Below the pieces are notes generated by a model. The model did not search any database, was not told the DNA's origin, and saw nothing but the letters and a program-made list of their open reading frames with translations. Shown here piece by piece: positions 58,886 to 64,000 of a stretch of DNA of 64,000 bases. Each line of letters starts with the position of its first letter. Within the stretch, counting starts at the first letter, position 1. The translations under genes were made by a program, and so were the position numbers. The DNA lies in contig NZ_CABVQC010000007.1 of the NCBI RefSeq assembly GCF_902499175.1, forward strand, positions 122,528 to 186,527, read 5' to 3'. This DNA comes from Burkholderia aenigmatica (GTDB lineage Bacteria > Pseudomonadota > Gammaproteobacteria > Burkholderiales > Burkholderiaceae).

Positions 58886-61065
58886 GGCGCGGCCTCTTCG
58901 CTGGCCGTGTCGCCCGTGCCGGTGGTGGGTGTGGCGATGGCCGTCTCATCGAGCAGATCGTCCGGCAAGGCCGCGTCCTGCAAGACCGGGGAGCTGGTGA
59001 ACTCCCACCACTGCGTGGCCTCGCTGTAGCTCTGGCGCATGTGCCCGGCCAGTTGCTGCAAGTCCGCCGGCATCACTTCATCCGGGTCTGGCGCCGGCAA
59101 CGGCATACGCACCTTCCAAAGCTGACCGCCCTGCAGCAGCGCGAAGCACTGGCCTTTGGGCAGGCCGACGATGTGCGATGGCTCGATCATCGGCACGCTG
59201 GACATGCTGATGCGGTCTTGGGTGTTTGACGTAAAGTCTGTCGCTCCACGAATATCGGAGCTGTCGGTCGCGCCGCTGACGATGGTGGTCGTATAGACCT
59301 CGACCTTCGGCAATTGCCGGGTCAGCAATTCAGCGGTAGCCGTCTCGCGCACGCGCAGCATGAACAGGTTGTTGAAGTTGCCGATCACCTGACCGGCCTT
59401 CGCGCGGTTGCCAATGCGTGCTTCGATGTCCGAGAGCGTCTGTGTGTACGCGGTGACTTGCAGGCCAGCGCCGCCGCCCTTGTTGATCAGCGGGATGAAC
59501 TCGTCGCCCATCAACTCGTTGAACTCATCGGCATGGACGTTGATCGGCACGCGCGAGCCAGCCGATGCGCCCGGCAGGCCGTCGTCGATCCCGTGCTTGT
59601 AGATGTGGCCGGCGACCGAAACCAGGTCGGAGAACATGGAATTGCCGACTGCGGCGGCGACCTCGGCGTCGGACAGCGCATCGAGGCCGACATAGACCAC
59701 GGCGCGCTTTCGGATGACCTGCATCCAATCGAAGATCGGGCGTGGGTCGGCCAGGTCGGAGTAGTTCGGGGCCAGAAGCTGGGCGATCTTGCCGCTGGTG
59801 AGCTTCTCCAGCAGCGGCAGCAGCGATGCGACGATCTTGTCGAAGTAGGTCTTGTCGTAGCGCACTGCCGAGCGCAGGCCGTCGAGCACCGGGTCGTAGT
59901 TGCGCGCCTGCGAGAGGTACTGCTCCAGCGCCACCACGCGCTTTTCGCGCCCGATCATGTTGCGCGGGATGTTCTTCTCGTTGAGCTTGGCCTCGATCTG
60001 GACGATGACCTCCCAGGCCTTGGGCTCGGTCTTGGCGAAGTAGTGTTGGGCGTACTCGATGAACAGCGCGTCGATGTTGATCACATGGCGCTGGATCAGC
60101 ATGTAGTCCGGGCGCTGCCCCAGTTCCACCAGGGCGCGGGCGATGATGTTGACGAAGCGCCACGCAAACTCGCGAAATGCCGCGCTGTTGCCTTCCCCGG
60201 AGAGCTGCCCTGCAACACGGGTGGCCACCTCGCTGATGCGCCCAAAGCGGCCCACAGCGTTGTAGCGCGCGGAAATGTCGGGCCAGCCCAAGTGGAAGAC
60301 ATAGAACTCGCCCTCGCGCCCCGCGCGCTTGGCCTCGACGTACACTCGCTTCAAAAGATCGGCGTCGCCCTTGGGGTCGATGACGATGACGACCTCGTGC
60401 TCGCCGTCGGCGTTCTTGCGCCGGATGTCCTGAGTCACGAACAACTCGGCCAACCGCGTCTTGCCCACGCGCGTGGTGCCCAGCACCAGCGAATGCCCGA
60501 CGCGCTCACCCAGCGGTAGGCTGACGTCCACCTCATCGGGTTCGATGCCGTGCAGGCGCGGCAGGCCGCCCACAGGCGGCAGCGGGCGCACCGGGTTGAA
60601 AGGCACATCCCAGCCCGTGAGCGCAGGTAGCCGGGACAGCGGGAATGGCGCGAACTCCAGCCGTTCCTCCAGCCTGCGCGCCAGCCGGTAGGCCGGCGTC
60701 AGCTCGACGTAGCGGCGAAATTCCGGTCTGTATGTCTGCATCAGCCGATGGGTATGTTTCTGCTCCCACAGAAATCCGCGTCCCACGAACAGACGCTGCT
60801 GGCTGACCGGCACGTCCTTGCTGGTCATCACATAGCGCGGCAAGCGGCGAATGTTGCGTCGGTAGCGCAGGATGACGCGGGCATCGCGGTAGCGGATGGC
60901 ACCGTAGATGCAGAACGCCAGCGCACTGCCGACGCCCATGGCGGGGCTCAGCGCGAGCGACCACGGGGCCACCAGGGACAGAAACGCGGCGCCTGCACAC
61001 GCCGCGACGGTATAGAACTCCACCGCTGGGCGCAGCAGAACCTCGACCGGCTGTTTCCCCGACAT
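58882..61065 (-). CDS. traD: Type IV coupling protein TraD
   Basis: This 727-residue ATPase brings the relaxosome to the channel. Two N-terminal membrane helices (FYTVAACAGAAFLSLVAPWS, ALSPAMGVGSALAFCIYGAI) precede the motor domain. Walker A is SLVLGTTRVGKTRLAELFVT (about residues 191-210), Walker B is EVVIVIDPKGDADLLKRVY, and later conserved parts are VPINVHADEFNELMGDEF and LQVTAYTQTLSDIEARIGNR. It belongs to the TraD group of SXT/ICEclc-like elements (TIGR03743). Four overlapping or closely spaced genes lie on each side. Confidence 0.94.
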   Translation of the reverse strand: MSGKQPVEVLLRPAVEFYTVAACAGAAFLSLVAPWSLALSPAMGVGSALAFCIYGAIRYRDARVILRYRRNIRRLPRYVMTSKDVPVSQQRLFVGRGFLWEQKHTHRLMQTYRPEFRRYVELTPAYRLARRLEERLEFAPFPLSRLPALTGWDVPFNPVRPLPPVGGLPRLHGIEPDEVDVSLPLGERVGHSLVLGTTRVGKTRLAELFVTQDIRRKNADGEHEVVIVIDPKGDADLLKRVYVEAKRAGREGEFYVFHLGWPDISARYNAVGRFGRISEVATRVAGQLSGEGNSAAFREFAWRFVNIIARALVELGQRPDYMLIQRHVINIDALFIEYAQHYFAKTEPKAWEVIVQIEAKLNEKNIPRNMIGREKRVVALEQYLSQARNYDPVLDGLRSAVRYDKTYFDKIVASLLPLLEKLTSGKIAQLLAPNYSDLADPRPIFDWMQVIRKRAVVYVGLDALSDAEVAAAVGNSMFSDLVSVAGHIYKHGIDDGLPGASAGSRVPINVHADEFNELMGDEFIPLINKGGGAGLQVTAYTQTLSDIEARIGNRAKAGQVIGNFNNLFMLRVRETATAELLTRQLPKVEVYTTTIVSGATDSSDIRGATDFTSNTQDRISMSSVPMIEPSHIVGLPKGQCFALLQGGQLWKVRMPLPAPDPDEVMPADLQQLAGHMRQSYSEATQWWEFTSSPVLQDAALPDDLLDETAIATPTTGTGDTASEEAAP

Positions 61066-61069
61066 GGCT

Positions 61070-61618
61070 TCATTGCTCGATGCCGGTGGCTGTGATCAGC
61101 ACCGGGTAATGCCGCAGACCCAGGCGCTCGGCCAGGTCGTCACCGGCCACAGGCGCAAGGGGCACGCCGGGCACCAGGGCGCGCAGCCGTGCCAGGCCCT
61201 GCATGGTCTCGACGTTAACCACCAGGCCCACCGCGCCGCGCTCGCGCAGCGAGCCCGCCTGGCGAAGCAGCCAGGCGTGGGAAGCTTCGTCGTCGCCGAC
61301 GACTACGAAAGGCCGCAGGCCCGGTGCCTCGATCACGCGCCGCGCGACGGTGCCAGGCGTGAGCTTGGCACTGCGCACCGGCAACATCGCGGCCTCATCC
61401 ATGGGCGTGGCGGGCACCGGGAGCATCGGGATGGGCGGCCCGGCCGGAGCATTGGCGCGCGGCTGAAGGTTCAGAGCCTCGTAGTACGGCAGCGCCGACG
61501 TGCCGCCACGGTCTTCGACGACGATCAGGGGCTCTCCGGCGCGCGAGGCCAGTGGCAGAGCCGCCAGCAGCACGAGCAGGCCCTTCAGTGTGAGATGGGT
61601 CAAATGGCATGTTTTCAT
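61070..61618 (-). CDS. ICE protein of TIGR03765 (PFL_4695) family
   Basis: The 182-residue precursor has a signal ending ASRAGE. The mature part (PLIVVEDRGGTSALPYYEAL) is diagnostic of the family, and ends LAERLGLRHYPVLITATGIE. The alternating alpha/beta pattern (RPFVVVGDDEASHAWLLRQA) hints at a thioredoxin-like or receiver-like fold without catalytic Cys. The function is unknown; it is periplasmic. It overlaps the transglycosylase gene by 4 bp. Confidence 0.88.
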   Translation of the reverse strand: MKTCHLTHLTLKGLLVLLAALPLASRAGEPLIVVEDRGGTSALPYYEALNLQPRANAPAGPPIPMLPVPATPMDEAAMLPVRSAKLTPGTVARRVIEAPGLRPFVVVGDDEASHAWLLRQAGSLRERGAVGLVVNVETMQGLARLRALVPGVPLAPVAGDDLAERLGLRHYPVLITATGIEQ

Positions 61619-62220
61619 GGGGTGCTCTCCTGGTGCACGGCGATGGCCGCGGCGGTTGGGTGTGTGCCCTGCACACGGGCAAGGTGGCGCGACACGCTGC
61701 GCCGGTAACGAGCCGCAGGTTCTCCGCCCGCAGGACGGTGGTAGCGACCGATCGCCGGCAACCAGTCCTCGCCCGAGGTGTGCTGCTCTTTCAGGATTTC
61801 AGCGGCGATGGCGAGGTTGCTGTATGGGTCGAGCAGGTCGCACGGGCTGGCGTAGCGCTGCTGGTGGTAGCCGAGGTTGATCTGGCCCAGGCCCGCGTCG
61901 ATGCGTGTGTGCGGCGTGGCGCGCATTGCCTGCTGCAAACCAGCGCAGGCGTCGGCACGGGTGGTGAAGCGGCGCGACTGACCGGCGACGTTGAGGGACC
62001 ACGGCCACGGGACGATGCGCCCGTTGCGGCGGATGCCGCTTTCCTGCAAAGCCACGGCGTAGAGCACCGTCGAGGGGATGCCCGCGCGCTGTGCGGCAAG
62101 CTGGTAAGCCGGTGGCGGAAGCTCCTGGGCATGGGCGGCGCAGGCGCACAGGCCCGCCGCGATCACCAGTGCGCGCAAGCACTGCGAAACGGAGGTGGCC
62201 GCTATGGCTGGCGCTGCCAT
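61615..62220 (-). CDS. Lytic transglycosylase (SLT domain)
   Basis: The 201-residue exported muramidase has a signal ending CAAHAQ. The catalytic Glu is in LYAVALQESGIRRNG (about residue 60). The SLT motif G-L-G-Q-I-N is present in RIDAGLGQINLGYHQQRY, followed by LLDPYSNLAIAAEILKEQ. It opens the peptidoglycan locally so the secretion channel can cross the wall, like VirB1. ATG 62220 overlaps the preceding gene; the longer frame to 62280 adds a non-signal extension. Confidence 0.93.
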   Translation of the reverse strand: MAAPAIAATSVSQCLRALVIAAGLCACAAHAQELPPPAYQLAAQRAGIPSTVLYAVALQESGIRRNGRIVPWPWSLNVAGQSRRFTTRADACAGLQQAMRATPHTRIDAGLGQINLGYHQQRYASPCDLLDPYSNLAIAAEILKEQHTSGEDWLPAIGRYHRPAGGEPAARYRRSVSRHLARVQGTHPTAAAIAVHQESTP

Positions 62221-62939
62221 TGACCGTTCACCTCGCGCACGACCGCAGGAAGGTCTCCGGGCAAGCTCAGCGACAGCCACCGCCCGCCATCATGGTTGAG
62301 CGTGATGCCACCGCTGCGCACGCGCGCCGGATCGACGTTCGCACGCTTGGCCCAGTCGCGGATGCGCGTGTCGTCTTGGCGGCTGCCGACCATGTACAGG
62401 TCGAACTCGGTGCCGGAGGATTGCAGGCGCTGCACGAGTTGCCCGCAGGCCGCGCAGCCGTCCTTGACGAACACGGCCGTGCGGCCTGAACCGCGCAAGG
62501 GATTGGCGCTTGTGCCGGCGCCGGGTTTTTCGTCAGGCAGGTTCACCCGCTGCATGCCGGGACTCAGGCGCTGCCAGGCCTGGTCGTAGGCACGCTGGTA
62601 GGCGAGCAGCTTCTCGATACGGCGCGCCTCGACCTGCACCTGCAGCTCTGCGTAGCGGCGCCGTTCCTCGTCGGTGCGCGCCTCGATGCCCAGGGCGGAC
62701 AGTGGGTCCAGGTTGGGCGAGTAGATGCCCAACGGCCCGTCCATCAGCTCGCGATAGCGAGCCCACTCCTGCGGTTGCAGGCCCCAGTCGCCTGCCACTC
62801 GGTCGTCCAGGGAGCGAGTAACCAGCGGGCGCTCCTGGCTGTGCGCACTGCCGGCGGGAGCCGTGGCCGGCTGCTGCGCCCAGGCGGGCAACTGGGCAGA
62901 CGCGAGCAGGAGCGCGGAAAGGATGATCGACGGTTTCAT
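62202..62939 (-). CDS. ICE protein of TIGR03759 family
   Basis: The 245-residue exported protein has a signal ending PAWAQQ. The family segment LQPQEWARYRELMDGPLGIY is clear, followed by LDPLSALGIEARTDEERRRY. The C-terminal part has a thioredoxin-like core with a CAAC pair (FVKDGCAACGQLVQRLQSSG) and DWAKRANVDPARVRSGGITL, so a thiol-redox role is plausible. It overlaps the transglycosylase gene by 19 bp. Confidence 0.88.
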   Translation of the reverse strand: MKPSIILSALLLASAQLPAWAQQPATAPAGSAHSQERPLVTRSLDDRVAGDWGLQPQEWARYRELMDGPLGIYSPNLDPLSALGIEARTDEERRRYAELQVQVEARRIEKLLAYQRAYDQAWQRLSPGMQRVNLPDEKPGAGTSANPLRGSGRTAVFVKDGCAACGQLVQRLQSSGTEFDLYMVGSRQDDTRIRDWAKRANVDPARVRSGGITLNHDGGRWLSLSLPGDLPAVVREVNGQWQRQP

Positions 62940-62953
62940 GTCGTGCGCTCCGC

Positions 62954-63595
62954 TCAAGGAATCGCCATGCGACGGGTCTGGTCGCCGGCCTGGAACACCG
63001 CAGTGTTGCCCTCGACTGCCTGCAGGCGCCACGGGCCGACGGCATCGCCGGGAAGCAGCACTTGAAGCTGGTCGGGCGTGAAGTTCCCGTTATTCGGTGT
63101 GACGGACAGGCTGCGCTGGCCGGCGCGAAGTTCGGCGCCGACGATGCGGAACGGCAGTGGCGGCGGTTCTGGTTTGGCGGTGGGCCTGCTCGGTGAGCGC
63201 GGCTGGGCGGGCGCTGCGGCACGCAGGGCGCTTGGGCGTGCCTTGATCTGCTCGACTTCCGCACGAAGCGCCTGAAGGTCTTCGGCAGCGGCATAGCCGC
63301 TCAGCGTTGTCTCGACCTGGGCGGCGCGTGCTTCCAGGCGTTCGCGGGTATCTTTGAGGTCTGCCGCTGTTGCGACGACTGGACGCTGCTGGATGGCCTC
63401 AATGGTCTCGGCCAGGCCCACCGCCTGCGCTTCGAGACGTTGCAGGCGGGAATCAAGCAGCGTCTGGTCGGCCTGGTCGTTCATGGTCTGGTAGCTCAGG
63501 GCAGCGAAAACGCTGAGGCTGATCAGCCAGAGCCACATTAGGCTCTGCAACACCACGGCGGAGATCGGGCGCCGGGGAGCCTGCGCGGTATTCAT
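62954..63595 (-). CDS. PilL-associated membrane protein with coiled coil
   Basis: This 213-residue protein has a membrane helix at residues 14-33 (VLQSLMWLWLISLSVFAALS), a coiled coil at about 45-120 (LQRLEAQAVGLAETIEAIQQ), a Pro-rich linker and a C-terminal beta domain (FRIVGAELRAGQRSLSVTPN). This domain resembles periplasmic PilP/GspC-like modules. It probably spans the periplasm next to PilL. The start overlaps the PilL stop by 4 bp. Confidence 0.75.
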   Translation of the reverse strand: MNTAQAPRRPISAVVLQSLMWLWLISLSVFAALSYQTMNDQADQTLLDSRLQRLEAQAVGLAETIEAIQQRPVVATAADLKDTRERLEARAAQVETTLSGYAAAEDLQALRAEVEQIKARPSALRAAAPAQPRSPSRPTAKPEPPPLPFRIVGAELRAGQRSLSVTPNNGNFTPDQLQVLLPGDAVGPWRLQAVEGNTAVFQAGDQTRRMAIP

Positions 63596-63951
63596 GGCTG
63601 GCCTCCCGAAACCGAAGGCATCAGCGGAAACGTCTGCACCGCCTCGGCAACAGGCGGCTCGTGTGCGTGCTCGGCGGTCGCACTGCCTCCAGGCTGCTCA
63701 AAGCAAATCTGCCGTGCCCGTTCATCCGCATGCAGTTCCCAGGCCGGGCCGGCCAGGGTGAGCAGCGCATCGCGCAAGGTCATGGGGCCAAGATGCCGGT
63801 GCGCCGCCGGCAGCGGCAGCGCATACAACTCGGTCACGGCGCTGGGCGTCTCGCAAAGCTGGTAGCCACTGCGTTTGAGCACATGCCGCAGCCCATCGCC
63901 CACCGTGGCGCGGGCATCCTCGGCCCGGACGGTCAGTTGAAACTCCCCCAC
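63592..63951 (-). pseudogene. pilL: PilL-like protein, 5' end lost
   Basis: The C-terminal part of the ICE PilL protein (TIGR03748-like) is recognisable from ARATVGDGLRHVLKRSGYQL through YALPLPAAHRHLGPMTLRDA to LLTLAGPAWELHADERARQI. The signal peptide and N-terminal domain are absent. The frame's GTG start at 63951 lies in a foreign repeat, immediately preceded by an in-frame TAA. Homology stops near 63930, where an IS21-like terminus begins. PilL-type proteins help assemble the type IV pilus-like structure of these ICEs, so loss may affect mating unless the element is intact elsewhere. Confidence 0.7.
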
Positions 63952-64000
63952 TTATGGTCGCGCAAATTCCCCCACCCTGTGAAGCAGGACTAAGGGTTAT
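63931..64000. mobile_element. Terminus of an IS21-type insertion sequence (partial)
   Basis: Two 25-bp-spaced repeats, GTTGAAACTCCCCCAC (63936-63951) and GCGCAAATTCCCCCAC (63960-63975), both preceded by GGTC, match the multiple terminal repeats that IS21 transposases bind. The element runs out of the window. Its insertion explains the truncated pilL. Confidence 0.55.

Overview
The window looks like accessory DNA from a GC-rich proteobacterium, most likely a pseudomonad or a beta-proteobacterium of the Bordetella/Achromobacter/Comamonas kind. The evidence is protein-level likeness, a large IntB13-like integrase, and a complete type-G (ICEclc/PAGI-2-like) conjugation module. No rRNA, tRNA or CRISPR array was recognised. 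No database could be searched, so family names rest on motifs and recalled family features.

Region 1 (1-7450) reads as a small island. It holds an orphan HEPN-like protein, a two-gene ribbon-helix-helix/unknown operon with operator repeats, a serine resolvase with res-like repeats, small lipoprotein and secreted-protein genes, an XRE repressor, and a 673-residue tyrosine recombinase. Region 2 (7452-13519) begins with a headless LysR gene and a strong terminator. A second integrase follows, with a C-terminal extension that resembles the ParS/MbcA antitoxin fold. Then come a DyP peroxidase, a second headless LysR gene, an XRE regulator and an intact BenM/CatM-like LysR gene.

Region 3 (13520-28680) carries glutathione-independent formaldehyde dehydrogenase (fdhA) under a LysR regulator, followed by a nest of mobile DNA. 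An IS110-family element abuts an IS5-family element whose transposase gene is split by two different group II introns. Only 9 nt of exon lie between the introns. Beyond this are a CmcJ/NvfI-like oxidoreductase, a UvrB lacking its N-terminal ATPase half, and a LysR pseudogene with an in-frame amber codon. That pseudogene is divergent from an NTF2-like/GNAT/nitrilase operon.

Region 4 (28700-40526) is a long co-directional set starting with frmR: frmR, frmA, a VOC protein, a DUF3422 protein, frmB, NDH-2, rarA, nhaA-thioredoxin and a class II uvrA. It joins glutathione-dependent formaldehyde removal (FrmA, FrmB) to respiration, sodium/proton exchange and DNA-damage tolerance. A 58-nt block upstream of frmR recurs upstream of fdhA in the same orientation, which suggests both formaldehyde routes share a regulator.

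Region 5 (40607-64000) is the conjugation core, nearly all on the minus strand: MobH relaxase TraI, a PrlF-YhaV toxin-antitoxin pair, TraG, the conserved ICE proteins of the PFL_47xx group, a VirB4-type ATPase, coupling protein TraD, a lytic transglycosylase and a PilL remnant. PilL is cut off at the window end by what looks like an IS21-type terminus. The order integrase, cargo, relaxase, type IV secretion matches ICEclc-like elements, so 8.3-64 kb is best read as most of one ICE carrying a formaldehyde-tolerance cargo.
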